Assembly: GCF_019857225.1 (NCBI RefSeq)
Contig: NZ_JAFJSY010000016.1
Coordinates: 62,001-126,000, forward strand
DNA from: Streptomyces plumbidurans
GTDB taxonomy: Bacteria; Actinomycetota; Actinomycetes; Streptomycetales; Streptomycetaceae
Direction: 5' to 3'
Length of the DNA: 64,000 nt
The position numbers and the translations under genes are program-made. This document shows positions 43,881-53,600 of this stretch, in pieces (the stretch's first letter is position 1; each line of letters opens with the position of its first letter). The notes below the pieces were generated by a model. The model was not told the DNA's origin and ran no database searches. It saw only the letters and a list, made by a program, of their open reading frames with translations.

Positions 43881-43892
43881 GAGAGCGCTCTC
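43881..43892. promoter_or_regulatory. Perfect 12-bp palindrome GAGAGCGCTCTC, LacI-type operator
   Basis: Located 120 bp upstream of the first GH76 gene. The same 12-mer occurs in front of the sugar-binding protein gene at 58573-58584. The central CG with symmetric arms is the pattern of LacI-family operators. Confidence 0.7.
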
Positions 43893-44011
43893 TATTTCAT
43901 CCACAGCATGCTCCCGGGCCGTCGCAGTCTCCGTCACCGACGCCTTCCGCGAAGCGGCGTCGGCAGGCCCACGGCAAGGCCAGGAGAGCATTGAGCCGAT
44001 GGGGAGGCCCC

Positions 44012-45532
44012 ATGACTCCCGTACGAAGACCTCGACGGCCCCGGCGCACCCGAAGACCCCACCGATCCGGACCCCTCACCGCCGCGGTGTCGGCCGCGGC
44101 CTTCGCCCTCGCACTCCTCGCGGGCCCCGCCCCGCAACCGGCATCCGCCGCCGACAACGGCACCTCCGCCGCCGCGGCCATCTGCAACAAGTACTGCGAC
44201 GCCCGTGATCCCGCCCTCTCTCCCGGCGACCGCTCCCCGGTCACCGCCGGCATCTACGGGCGGTCGATCGCCCTGCACTTCGACGACGCCGACGCGATGG
44301 GCTGGGCGTCCGTCGACAACGGCAACCCGGGTGACGAGGTCTGGCTCGACCGTTCCCTCGACGGCGGCCGCACCTGGAGTTCCGGGAGCAAGCTCGGCGA
44401 CACCAACGTCCCTGCGGGGCAACGGGGTTGGCGCACGCTCATGTACAACGTCGACGACTGGAACAACCAGGGTGTGGGCGCCCTGCGCGCCTGCGGCAAG
44501 GCCGGCGACCGCGCCGAGATCGCCTGCACTCCGTGGGCCCGTACCACATGGAACGCCGGCGACCGGCGGACCGCGGCGGCCACCGGCCTGATGACCCTCT
44601 ACAACAACTCCACCGGCCTGTTCGACACCACCGGCTGGTGGAACTCCGCGAACGCGCTGACCGCCGTCATCGACAACATCCGCGTGTCGGGGATGGGCAG
44701 TTACAGGTACGCGATCTCCCGCACCTACGACCTGAACCTGAACGCGCAGGGCGGGCAGTTCCGCAACGACTACATCGACGACACCGGTTGGTGGGGGCTC
44801 GCCTGGGTCGCCGCCTACGACCTGACCGGCGACAGCCGCTACCTCAACACCGCCCGCGCGGACGCCGACCACATGGCGGCGTACTGGGACGGCACCTGCG
44901 GCGGCGGGGTGTGGTGGAGCACGGCGAAGACGTACAAGAACGCCATCGCCAACTCCCTCTACATCCAGCTCAACGCGGCCCTGCACAACCGCATCCCGGG
45001 CGAGACGGCCTATCTGGATCGAGCACGCGCCGGCTGGACCTGGTTCCAGGGCAGCGGCATGATCAACGGCTCGAACCTGGTCAACGACGGGATAGATCTG
45101 GGCACGTGCCGGAACAACGGCCAGGCGGTCTGGTCCTACAACCAGGGCGTCCTGCTCGGTGCGCTCACCGAGCTGAGCCGGGCCACCGGGGACGGCACGC
45201 TGCTCACCCGGGCGCGGCAGATCGCCGACGCCGCCACCACGACCTCCTCGCTGCACACGGCCGACGGCATCCTCCGGGATCCCTGTGAGAGCGGTGACTG
45301 CGGCGGCGACGGGCCCTCCTTCAAGGGCGCGGACGTGCGTGGTCTCGGCAAGCTCAACGCCGCGCTGCCGGACCATCCGTACACCGCCTATCTGCAACGG
45401 CAGGCCGATCGCGCCTACGCGAGCGACCGCAACGCCCTCGACCAGTACGGACTGCGCTGGTCAGGACCGCTCGACAAGGTGGACGCGGCGCGGCAGCAGA
45501 GCGCCCTCGATCTGCTCAACGCGGCGCCCTGA
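44012..45532 (+). CDS. Secreted GH76 alpha-mannanase with one N-terminal Cys-rich module
   Basis: A 506-residue secreted enzyme. A Tat-like signal with many arginines precedes [15 protein letters not shown] module of about 115 residues follows ([11 protein letters not shown]...MGWASVDNG...[12 protein letters not shown]), then an (alpha/alpha)6 GH76 domain with [10 protein letters not shown], the catalytic pair Asp256-Asp257 (YIDDTGWWG), GGGVWWS and [20 protein letters not shown]76 enzymes are endo-alpha-1,6-mannanases acting on fungal or mycobacterial mannans. The ATG at 44012 has GGGGAGG upstream; a TTG at 43991 is an alternative. A LacI-type palindrome lies upstream. Confidence 0.88.
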   Translation: MTPVRRPRRPRRTRRPHRSGPLTAAVSAAAFALALLAGPAPQPASAADNGTSAAAAICNKYCDARDPALSPGDRSPVTAGIYGRSIALHFDDADAMGWASVDNGNPGDEVWLDRSLDGGRTWSSGSKLGDTNVPAGQRGWRTLMYNVDDWNNQGVGALRACGKAGDRAEIACTPWARTTWNAGDRRTAAATGLMTLYNNSTGLFDTTGWWNSANALTAVIDNIRVSGMGSYRYAISRTYDLNLNAQGGQFRNDYIDDTGWWGLAWVAAYDLTGDSRYLNTARADADHMAAYWDGTCGGGVWWSTAKTYKNAIANSLYIQLNAALHNRIPGETAYLDRARAGWTWFQGSGMINGSNLVNDGIDLGTCRNNGQAVWSYNQGVLLGALTELSRATGDGTLLTRARQIADAATTTSSLHTADGILRDPCESGDCGGDGPSFKGADVRGLGKLNAALPDHPYTAYLQRQADRAYASDRNALDQYGLRWSGPLDKVDAARQQSALDLLNAAP

Positions 45533-45563
45533 CAGGGGCGTTGACAGCACCTCCGTACGGCGC

Positions 45564-45575
45564 GACAACGTTGTC
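45564..45575. promoter_or_regulatory. Perfect palindrome GACAACGTTGTC, LacI-type operator
   Basis: Lies between the two GH76 genes, 134 bp before the second. The CAACGTTG core is shared with the elements near the LacI gene at 58.6-59.8 kb. Confidence 0.6.
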
Positions 45576-45708
45576 CGCACACGGTTCCCGCTCCCTGTGC
45601 GGACAGCGCCCTCCCCCTCACCCGGAGCGATCGTGGCGGCCGCCCACCTGACCGGGCGGCCGCCGACTCCTCCTTCGGCGCACGGCCCTCACAGATCGGC
45701 GGTACGTC

Positions 45709-47559
45709 ATGTCAGCGCGGACCCACCCCGCCATCGGCGGCCTCCTGGCCCTGCTCCTGGCCCTGACCGGCCTGGTAGCCCTCCCCACTCCCTCGCATGC
45801 CGCCACGGCGGTCTGCGCCCTGGCCTGCGACACCCTGGATCCGTCCCAGGCACAGCAGGACACCTTCCCGGTGCCCAGCAAGAACATCAACGGCCGCACC
45901 GTGCGGCTGCACGTCTCCGACCCGGACGACATGGCCTGGGCCAGCATCGACGACGGCGTGAGCGGCGACTCGGTCTGGCTGGACCGGTCCTGGGACCGGG
46001 GCGCCACCTGGGAACCGGTGCTCGGCAAGGCGAGCATCCCGAGCACCTGGACCGGCACCCGCACGCTCATGTACAACATCACCGACCCGGTCGGGCACCG
46101 CCGCGGCTGGGTCCGCGCCTGCGGTGACGCCGCCGGCGTGGCCTGCACCGACTGGGTGTACCCGAAGGTGTGCGACGGCACGTCCTGCGACGGCGCCGAC
46201 CCCGCGACCGCGGCGGGCGACGACACCCCCGTCCCGTCAACCAGCCTGTACGGACGCACCATCAGCCTGCACGTCGACCAACAGGGCGGCATGGCCTGGG
46301 GCGTCATCGCGGGCGGTGGCGCGGGCGACGAGATCTGGCTCGACCGGTCCTGGGACAACGGCGCGAGCTGGCCGGAGGGTTCGTCGCTCGGCCGTACGAG
46401 CGTGTCGTCGGGAGCCTCCTCGACCAGGACCGTCATGTTCGCCACCCGGGACCCGCGCGGCCTGCTGTACGGCGGTGCGGTCCGCGCCTGCGGCCGGGAG
46501 GCATCCCACCAGGAGGGCAGCTGCACGGCCTGGGTGCGGCCCGCACCGACCCGGGCCCGCGCGGGCGCGGACGCGCTGATGGCGTCTTACCAGACCAACG
46601 AGGGGTGGTGGCGCAGCAGTTGGTGGAACTCGGCCGTCGCGCTCACCGCGCTGATCGACTTCGCCGAGCAGAGCGGGCGGCACGACTACGACTGGGCGAT
46701 CGCCCGTACCTTCGAGCAGAACCGCGGCGTCTTCCCGGCGGGCGGGCGCAGTTCGGACCCGATCGAGGGCCACTTCATCAGCCGTGCGATCGACGACGCG
46801 GCATGGTGGGCGGTGGCCTGGGTGACGGCGTACGACTACACGGGCGAGCAGCGTTATCTGGACGAGGCGGTCACCATCACCGACTACGTGCAGCAGTACT
46901 GGGACACCGGTACATGCGGCGGCGGTGTGTGGTGGAACCGGGAGCGCACCTACAAGAACGCCGTCACCAACGGGCTGTATCTGTGGCTGACCACCTCGCT
47001 GCACGAGCGGATCGGGGGCGACACCGTGTGGGGCGCCCGGGCGACCACGGCCGCGGACTGGTATCTGGCGAGCGGGTTGATCAACTCCTCGGGCCTGGTC
47101 AACGACGGACTGACCGCGAGCTGCGCCAACAACGGCCAGACCGTGTGGAGTTACAACCAGGGCCTGGCCATCGGCGCGTTCACGCAGCTGTGGCGTTCGA
47201 CGGGCGACGGCCGGTACCTGGACACGGCGAAGCGGCTGGCCGACGCGGCGATGTCCTCCTCCGCGCTGACCCGTGACGGCGTGCTCACCGAGTCCTGCGA
47301 CGTCGGTTCGGGCTCCTGCGACGACAACCAGAAGCAGTTCAAGGGCATCTTCATCCGTCACTTCGCCGACCTCGCCGACGCCACCGGGTCCGCGACCTAC
47401 AAGGCGTACGTCAGGAAACAGGCCGACTCCCTCTGGGCCGCCGACCGGGACTCCCTCAACCGCCTCGGCCAGCGCTGGTCGGGCACGAGCCCCAACACCT
47501 CGGACTGGCGCACCCAGGCGAGCGCGCTGGAGGCGCTGACGGCCGCGGCACGGTTCTAG
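45709..47559 (+). CDS. Secreted GH76 alpha-mannanase with two N-terminal Cys-rich modules
   Basis: A 616-residue secreted paralogue of the previous gene. The signal peptide ends near AATA (residue 32). Two tandem copies of the N-terminal module follow (VCALACDTLDP... and VCDGTSCDGADP..., each with an MAW and a WLDRSWD motif), then the GH76 domain with WWNSAVALTA, Asp362-Asp363 (AIDDAAWWAVAW), GGGVWWNRERTYKNAV and NNGQTVWSYNQGLAIGAF. The expected reaction is endo-cleavage of alpha-mannan backbone. It follows the first GH76 gene by 176 bp with its own palindrome, so it has a separate promoter. Confidence 0.9.
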   Translation: MSARTHPAIGGLLALLLALTGLVALPTPSHAATAVCALACDTLDPSQAQQDTFPVPSKNINGRTVRLHVSDPDDMAWASIDDGVSGDSVWLDRSWDRGATWEPVLGKASIPSTWTGTRTLMYNITDPVGHRRGWVRACGDAAGVACTDWVYPKVCDGTSCDGADPATAAGDDTPVPSTSLYGRTISLHVDQQGGMAWGVIAGGGAGDEIWLDRSWDNGASWPEGSSLGRTSVSSGASSTRTVMFATRDPRGLLYGGAVRACGREASHQEGSCTAWVRPAPTRARAGADALMASYQTNEGWWRSSWWNSAVALTALIDFAEQSGRHDYDWAIARTFEQNRGVFPAGGRSSDPIEGHFISRAIDDAAWWAVAWVTAYDYTGEQRYLDEAVTITDYVQQYWDTGTCGGGVWWNRERTYKNAVTNGLYLWLTTSLHERIGGDTVWGARATTAADWYLASGLINSSGLVNDGLTASCANNGQTVWSYNQGLAIGAFTQLWRSTGDGRYLDTAKRLADAAMSSSALTRDGVLTESCDVGSGSCDDNQKQFKGIFIRHFADLADATGSATYKAYVRKQADSLWAADRDSLNRLGQRWSGTSPNTSDWRTQASALEALTAAARF

Positions 47560-47702
47560 GCGCCGTGCGGGGAGGCGGTGCTACGACACCGGGAGGACGA
47601 GCTTGGCACAGTGCAAGCTTTACCTGCGGCAAAGGTTCAGGCATGTGCCGTGCTCGTACCTCCTGGTGTCCGCGCTCGCCCGCACCGGAGGTGCCCCCGC
47701 CC

Positions 47703-48479
47703 ATGTCCCGCTTCACCATTGGATCCGTCTTCGTCGGCGGCGCCCTGGCCGTGACCGTCGCGGCCCTGGCGTACCCGAGCTTCCTCGGCGTTCAGAAGAC
47801 GTCCAGCAACGGCGCCCGGGTGATCGCCAACACCCGCTTCGGTCCGCTCACCGAGGCCGACCGCAACTTCGTCGTGTTCGTACGGGCGGCCGGGCTGTGG
47901 GAGTTCCCGTCCGGGGAGCTGGCGGTGAAGAAGGGCACGACCGCGGCCGTACGCGAGGCCGGGCGGCATCTGATCATCGGGCATGCCGCACTCGACGCGA
48001 GTTGCCGCAAGATCGCTCCGGAGCTGAACATCACCATTCCCAACCAGCCGACGCCGCAGCAGCAGGGTTTCCTCGCGACCCTGCAGTCGGACACCGGCAA
48101 GCAGTTCGACTCCGACCTCACCAACATCCTGCGCGTCACCCACGGCTCGATCTTCAACACCATCGCCAAGATCCGTTCGACCACCAGAAACACGCTCGTA
48201 CGGCAACTGGCGGAGCAGGCCAACGATGTGGTGCTGGATCACATCGCGCAGATGGAGGGCTCCGGGCTGGTCAACTTCGACCAGGTCAACGCGCAGGAGA
48301 CGAGCCCGCAGAAGCTTCCGTCCAACCAGGTCACCCCGCCGGTGCCTCAGTCGGGTGTGCCCATGGTCGTCCTCACTCCGCCGCCCGGAGTCTCGGCCGA
48401 GGGGGTTCCCACGGGAACCTCGGTCCCGGCCACGCCGAACGTGCCTGCCGCGCCGTCCGGTTCCGCGACGGTGGGGTGA
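47703..48479 (+). CDS. DUF4142 protein with N-terminal anchor
   Basis: A 258-residue exported or membrane-anchored protein. One hydrophobic helix (about 5-28) precedes the DUF4142 ferritin-like helical region (TEADRNFVVFVRAAGLWEFPSGELAVKKG through HIAQMEGSGLV, about 50-200). A Pro/Ser/Thr tail follows. DUF4142 proteins resemble outer-surface helical bundles of unknown function. GGAGG lies about 11 bp before the ATG. Its last 133 bp overlap a gene read from the opposite strand. Confidence 0.83.
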   Translation: MSRFTIGSVFVGGALAVTVAALAYPSFLGVQKTSSNGARVIANTRFGPLTEADRNFVVFVRAAGLWEFPSGELAVKKGTTAAVREAGRHLIIGHAALDASCRKIAPELNITIPNQPTPQQQGFLATLQSDTGKQFDSDLTNILRVTHGSIFNTIAKIRSTTRNTLVRQLAEQANDVVLDHIAQMEGSGLVNFDQVNAQETSPQKLPSNQVTPPVPQSGVPMVVLTPPPGVSAEGVPTGTSVPATPNVPAAPSGSATVG

Positions 48480-49195
48480 CCTCGGCGTCGCGTCACATCG
48501 CGGTTCGCAGGCGCCGGAGGGCCGGACAGGCGGAAGGAGCGCACGACGGCGACCAGGCTGCTCGTGACGAGCGTGGCGGTCCACGGGGCGAGATCGCGCA
48601 GCGGCCTGGGGGCGGCGTCCCCCGTCCGCACTCCGCGCGGGCGTACCCGCCCTTCGGGGTCGTAGCGGACGGAGAGCGCGTCCCCGGGGCGGGTGGCGCG
48701 TCCGCAACCGCGCCAGATGCGGACCTTGAGCGGGATGCCGTCGGCGTCGGTCACCGTGCAGAGGTACCGCTCATGCACCCCGTCCGGGAGCCGGCCCTCG
48801 TCGACCGATGTCACCACGACGGACTGCACGCGTCCCCGTTCCGCCAGCACCACACCGGCCGCGGCCTGCGGGGTCTGCAGGGCCAGGCATACGCCGAGCA
48901 GCGCGACGATGCCGACCAGCGCGCGCCCGGCCCCCGTCAGGGCCACATAGAGGGCGAGGGCCGCCGCGCACACCAGGCCCGACTCGCCGTCGGCCAGGGC
49001 CGGTCGCCCCGTCCAGGCGCCGTAGAGCGTCGGGCCGATGATCGCGGCGGCGCCCAGGAGGCCCGCGAGGAGCCCCTCCCCCACGAGCCACCAGGGCGGC
49101 AGGCCGACGAACTCCGCGGGGCCCCACACCGATGTGCGCAAGTGGCCCATCAGCGGGGACCGGTGTGAGGACCGGGGCCGTCTTCTTCGGTGCAT
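48347..49195 (-). CDS. Membrane protein, uncharacterised
   Basis: A predicted membrane protein of 282 residues. Two or three helices are clear (PPWWLVGEGLLAGLLGAAAIIG, VCAAALALYVALTGAG and ALVGIVALLGVCLAL), then a soluble beta-rich segment (YLCTVTDADGIPLKVRIWRGC...GDALSVRYDPEGRVRPRGV) and a further weak hydrophobic stretch. The start is ATG 49195 or 49150; neither has a clear ribosome site. The C-terminal 44 residues lie antisense to DUF4142 and are low-complexity, so the true end could be earlier. It probably responds to the palindrome at 49261. Confidence 0.65.
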   Translation of the reverse strand: MHRRRRPRSSHRSPLMGHLRTSVWGPAEFVGLPPWWLVGEGLLAGLLGAAAIIGPTLYGAWTGRPALADGESGLVCAAALALYVALTGAGRALVGIVALLGVCLALQTPQAAAGVVLAERGRVQSVVVTSVDEGRLPDGVHERYLCTVTDADGIPLKVRIWRGCGRATRPGDALSVRYDPEGRVRPRGVRTGDAAPRPLRDLAPWTATLVTSSLVAVVRSFRLSGPPAPANRDVTRRRGHPTVAEPDGAAGTFGVAGTEVPVGTPSAETPGGGVRTTMGTPD

Positions 49196-49260
49196 GCGTG
49201 CCACGCCCCGTGTCCTTTCCGGTCCTTCGGACCGGTGCTCGTGCGGCGCCGGTCGCGCCC

Positions 49261-49273
49261 TTGCATTATGCAA
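49261..49273. promoter_or_regulatory. 13-bp palindrome TTGCATTATGCAA, probable MarR operator
   Basis: Perfect inverted repeat lying upstream of the membrane-protein gene and just after the MarR gene. It shares its pattern with the element at 50010-50022. Confidence 0.7.
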
Positions 49274-49333
49274 AATATGCGGGGCGTGGATGAGGGGCCG
49301 CCGGAGGCGGCGGGCGTACGGGAGCGGGAGACG

Positions 49334-49870
49334 TCAGGCGTCGTGCGCCGCCACGCCGTCCATGGCCGGGTCGGGCGGGTGCGGTTCGGGGCCGTCCGTG
49401 GCGGAGGCCAGGGGTTCGCCTCCGGCCCTGTTGAAGGCGTTGAGGGCTTCGATGAGCGCGAGACGCTGGGTGGGAGCGAGTCGTTCGACGATCGTGGCGA
49501 TCTCCGCTCGGCGGCGGGCAGTGACATGTGCGACGGCACGCCGGCCCTCGTCGGTGAGCTGCAGCAGGGTCTCGCGGCGGTTCTCGGGGTTGGTCTGCCG
49601 GTCGGCGAGCCCGGCCGCGATCAGCCGGTCGACCATCCGCATCGCCGTCGACGGCGCCACCTGCAGCAGATCGGCGAGGGCGACCAGTTTGGTGGCGCCC
49701 CGGGTCTCCAGCACGACCAGCATCCGGAACTGCGGCAGCGTCACCCGGTCCTCGTACTCGGCGAGCGAACGGGCGGAGACGGCCAACAGCAGGCGGGAGG
49801 CGGACAGGACCGCCCGGGAGACCGCGTCTACGTCGTCCATGGCCCCCGCGGGGCTTTCGTGCTCCGGCAT
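49334..49870 (-). CDS. MarR-family regulator
   Basis: A 178-residue winged-helix regulator. EDRVTLPQFRMLVVLETRGATKLVALADLLQVAPSTAMRMVDRLIAAGLADRQTNPENRRETLLQLTDEGRRAV is the DNA-binding core (about 40-115), and a helical dimerisation segment follows. A Pro-rich tail ends the protein. It is upstream of the membrane-protein gene on the same strand. Two similar palindromes bracket it (49261 and 50010), suggesting autoregulation and control of its neighbour. Confidence 0.88.
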   Translation of the reverse strand: MPEHESPAGAMDDVDAVSRAVLSASRLLLAVSARSLAEYEDRVTLPQFRMLVVLETRGATKLVALADLLQVAPSTAMRMVDRLIAAGLADRQTNPENRRETLLQLTDEGRRAVAHVTARRRAEIATIVERLAPTQRLALIEALNAFNRAGGEPLASATDGPEPHPPDPAMDGVAAHDA

Positions 49871-50009
49871 GCGTTCTTTCTACCTCGCCGAAGTCGCCGC
49901 CCACTTACGTGATGGGCACACGTTTTCCTTTTCATGACCGGGACATCGGTCAACAGCACCCGGCGCCGCCCTTCGGGCCGTCGTGCGCGGTCCGGGTGGC
50001 GGCCCCTTG

Positions 50010-50022
50010 TTGCACTGTGCAA
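50010..50022. promoter_or_regulatory. 13-bp palindrome TTGCACTGTGCAA, probable MarR operator
   Basis: Perfect inverted repeat 140 bp upstream of the MarR start, matching TTGCAYTRTGCAA with the copy at 49261-49273. Confidence 0.7.
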
Positions 50023-50139
50023 AAATCGCGCCGGTCCCCCAACCGGCGGTCCGGTACGCAGCGCCCATGAGTGAGCGGCACTCGATCACGGGATCGGACG
50101 ACGTACCGGGCCGTCGGTGGGCCCGCCCACTCCCCGCGC

Positions 50140-50607
50140 CCGCAGCCTCTTCGACCACGGATGCCCGGGCGTGCCTTGAACAACAGAACCAACTCCGGTA
50201 CCAGGTAGGGATTCCATCCGGGGTCCGCTTGATGATCGAGTCGTACGGCAGCCGCAGGCTCTCTTGGCCGGATCCCGGAGCCAGGTCTGATGCGTGGCCG
50301 CCAGCGTCTCGGCGTCCGCCGCGGCCCAGACCCGTCCCGAGCCGACCGCGTCCCACACGTACTCCGTAAAGCGGTCCCGCACTTCCGGGAAGGCCGTCGA
50401 GGGCACCGCGATCTCCAGATCGCCGTGCGGCCCGGTCTGCTCCCCGCGGAAGAGGTCCAGCGCCCATCCTGCCGCCACGCACCAAGGTGCACGGACCCCC
50501 TGCAAGCGCTCCGCGACCTGCTCCGGACGCCACGCATGCGCCCAGCGGGCCTTGAGTTCGTCCGCGTCGAATACGGTGCCGCCCGGCGGCAGGGAGTCGG
50601 TCGTCAT
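50140..50607 (-). pseudogene. Decayed nucleotidyltransferase (aminoglycoside adenylyltransferase-like)
   Basis: The frame from ATG 50607 reads WCVAAGWALDLFRGEQTGPHGDLEIAVP...ATHQTWLRDPA, a family hallmark. Homologous text continues in a second frame (ESLRLPYDSIIKRTPDGIP) and then in a third (YLVPELVLLFKAR). So there are at least two frame changes, and the stretch that normally links TWxRDP to RLPYD is missing. The remainder of the gene is not detectable. The intact family transfers a nucleotide group, but this copy cannot be functional. Confidence 0.75.
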
Positions 50608-50623
50608 GTGTGCAACGTAGCGA

Positions 50624-50657
50624 AGGGGCCCGCGCGTTCAGCTGTGCGCGGGCCCCT
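50624..50657. terminator. Hairpin terminator of the GH31 operon
   Basis: A perfect 12-bp stem (AGGGGCCCGCGC / GCGCGGGCCCCT) with a 10-base loop, 12 bp beyond the GH31 stop on the minus strand. Confidence 0.82.
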
Positions 50658-50669
50658 CGGGATGGGCTG

Positions 50670-53600
50670 CTACTGGTAAGCGATGGTCAGTGCGCTGTGG
50701 ATGCTGTGCGCGGGCAGGGTGATGCGCAGGGCGTGGGTCGTGGCGTCGTAGTGCCAGGCCGATGCGGTCAACTTGGCGGCGCCCGCGTGTACTTGCTTCG
50801 GAGCCTGGTCGACTCCGAGGAAGGAGACGGTCCAGGTCCGGTGGCTCGCCTGGCCTCGGAAACTCCCCTTGGTGGGGGCGATCCTCAGCAGGTGCGCACC
50901 CTTGTGCTCGGTGTAGCGGATGCGGGTGGTGGCCGTACGCGCGGACTTGCCGGAGGTGACGCCGTCGTCCTCGTAGAGGGAGAAGGTGCCGGACGCTCCC
51001 GGGGCCACCGAGACGCTGACCTTGTCGAGCGGGCTCTTCGCGTCGGCGGCCACGTTGTTGGACCGCGTGGTGACGATGCCGCCCGCTCGGACGAAGACCG
51101 GCATGGTGTCCAGGGTGGTCTCGACGTCGTGCGTGGCGCCACCGGTGTAGGTGCGGCCGGTGAAGTAGTCCGTCCACTGGCCCGGCGGGAACCACACTGA
51201 GGTGGTGGTGTCGGTGCCGGGTGAGGTGACCGGCGCGACCAACATGTCGGAGCCGTAGAGGTACTCGCTGTCCGCCTTGGTGTAGGCGGCCTCCTCCTCC
51301 GGATACTGCAGGTACAGCGGGCGGACGATGGGGATGCCGGTGGTGTTGGCCTGCTGCGCCAGCGTGTAGGTGTACGGCACGAGCGACTCGCGCAGCCGCA
51401 GGAACTTCTCGGCGGACTTCTGCGCGTCGGTGCCGTACTGCCACGGCAGCCGGTCGCTGTGATTGCTGTGCAGGCGGTCGATGGGCTGGAAGGTGCCGAG
51501 CTGCACCCAGCGGGCGTACAGGTCGTCGGGCAGTTTCGTGGTGCGGTGGGTCTGGCCGTCCGAGGTGTACGTCTCGGCTCCGGGGATGCCGTATCCGTCG
51601 TTGTGGCCGCCGATGTCATGGCTGATGTTGGAGAGGCCGGTGGCGGCGGACTCCCCCGGTGTGTAGCCGATCTCGGCGTGCAGGGTGCCCCAGTTCGAGG
51701 TCGTGTCCCCGGTGAAGTGGAGCGTGCTGCGCTTGTCGGCCCACGGCCCGGTGGGCAGGCCCACGCCCCCGCTGTAGCCGCCGGCCTGCAGCGATCCGTA
51801 GGCGCGGGACAGGACGAAGGGGCGGTCGCTGGTCTCGGAGGTGAGGTCGGCGTACTTCTGGTTGATCCACGCGTCCGGGGTGACGCCCGCCTGCGAGGAG
51901 CGGGAGGCGTCGCAGCACCAGTCCAGCCACCAGAAGTCGTTTCCGGCCGCGTCCATCGGACGGTGCAGGTCGAGGTAGGCCTTGAGCTGGTCGGGGTCGC
52001 CGAAGTCGAAAGTGTAGCAGTCCGAGCCCGCGCCGCCCGCGCAACCGCCCTTGCGCAGCTTGCCCTTGGCCGTGCTCTGGGCCTTCGCGAACTGCGGGTC
52101 GGTGCCGAGGATGCTCGGATGCACGTTCAGGGTGTTGTGCAGTCCCTGGCTGGTCGACCAGTCGAAGAAGCCCTTGGGGTCGGGGAACTTGGCCGGGTCG
52201 AAGTTCCAGCCGCTCCAGGTGTTGGGCGACTTGAAGTCGGTGTCCGTGACGAGCACGTCCAGCGGTACGTCCGCGGCGCGGAACGCGGGCAGGATCGTGT
52301 TCTCGTAGTCGTTCGCGGTGCGGTCGATGTACTCGGAGTACCAGACGCCGTAGGCCCAGCGGGGCAGCAGCTGGGACGGTCCGGTCAGGGTGGAGAGGTC
52401 GGACAGGCCCTTCTGGTAGTCGTGTCCGTAGCCGAAGAGGTAGCCGTCCTGGTAGGCACTGCCGCCGTGGGAGGGGCGGGCCGTGGCCTTCTTGGTGGCC
52501 GAGTCGTAGATGGCGGAGGCGGTGTCGTCGAGCAGGTACCAGCCGTCGCGGTGCAGCAGACCTGGTGTGGTCCACGGCGTGGGGTCGTTGTCGCCGTTGA
52601 GCCCGTCGAGGCTGCGGCGGTAGCCGCCCAGGGCGAGGTGGGGCGCGGGTGCCGGATCCCCCTCGCGGCTGAGCGCCAGGGTGTCCACGTTGACGTGACA
52701 GCTGCTGGAATCGGGGCAGTTCAGGGTGACGTCGTCGGTGCCCGCCTTCAACTGGACGGGGACGGACGCCGATTGCCAGGTGTCCCAGTTGTCCGTGGCC
52801 GGGAGCGTCAGGGTGCGGGAGGCCCCGCTGCCGGTGCCGACCTCGACCGTGCGCGCCTGGTGCAGGCCGTCGCTGCCGGTGCCGTTGGCGTAGCGCAGGT
52901 TCAGCAGATAGGTGCCGTCGGCCGGGATGCCGGTGATCCGGTCCTTGACGCTCGATCCCTGGTTCAGCTCGGCGGTGAAGCCGTAGCCGGCGTGGCCCTT
53001 GTGGTCGGTGGCGATGGTGGCGGAACCGGCGAGGAGGGCGTCCTCGGCCTCGCAACTGGTGCCGAAGCGGCAGCCGTTGACCGCGCTCTGTGCCCGGGAG
53101 GGGTAGTCGGCGCCGGAGTTGAGGAGGGCGAGGCTGTCGATGTTGACGTCGCCGGAGTCGCCGGAGGTGCGGTGCAGCGTGACGGTGTGGGTACCGGCGC
53201 CGAGCGTCAGCGGCAGACGGGCCACGCCCCAGGTGTCCCAGTCGGCCGTCGCGGGAAGCGTGAACGTCTTGTCGGCGCCCCCGTCCACGTCGAGGCTGAG
53301 GGTGCGTGCCTCGTGCTTGCCGTCGGCGCCGACCGCGTTGGCGTAGCGCACGGCGAGGTCGTAGGTGCCGTCGGACGAGGTACGGACGTCGGCGGCAAGG
53401 GAGTTGTTGTCGACCTCGAAGCCGGCGAGGAAGCCCTTCCCGGTGAACCCGCCGTGGTCGGTGGCGAGTCCGGGACCGTCGTAGCGCTGGTCCTCCGCCT
53501 CGCACAGGGCGCCGACGGCGCACACGTCGTGCTGCCAGGGCGCGGCGAGCACCGGGCTCTGCCCCGCCTTGAAGGAGGTCGTCAGGTTGTCGGCGTCGAA

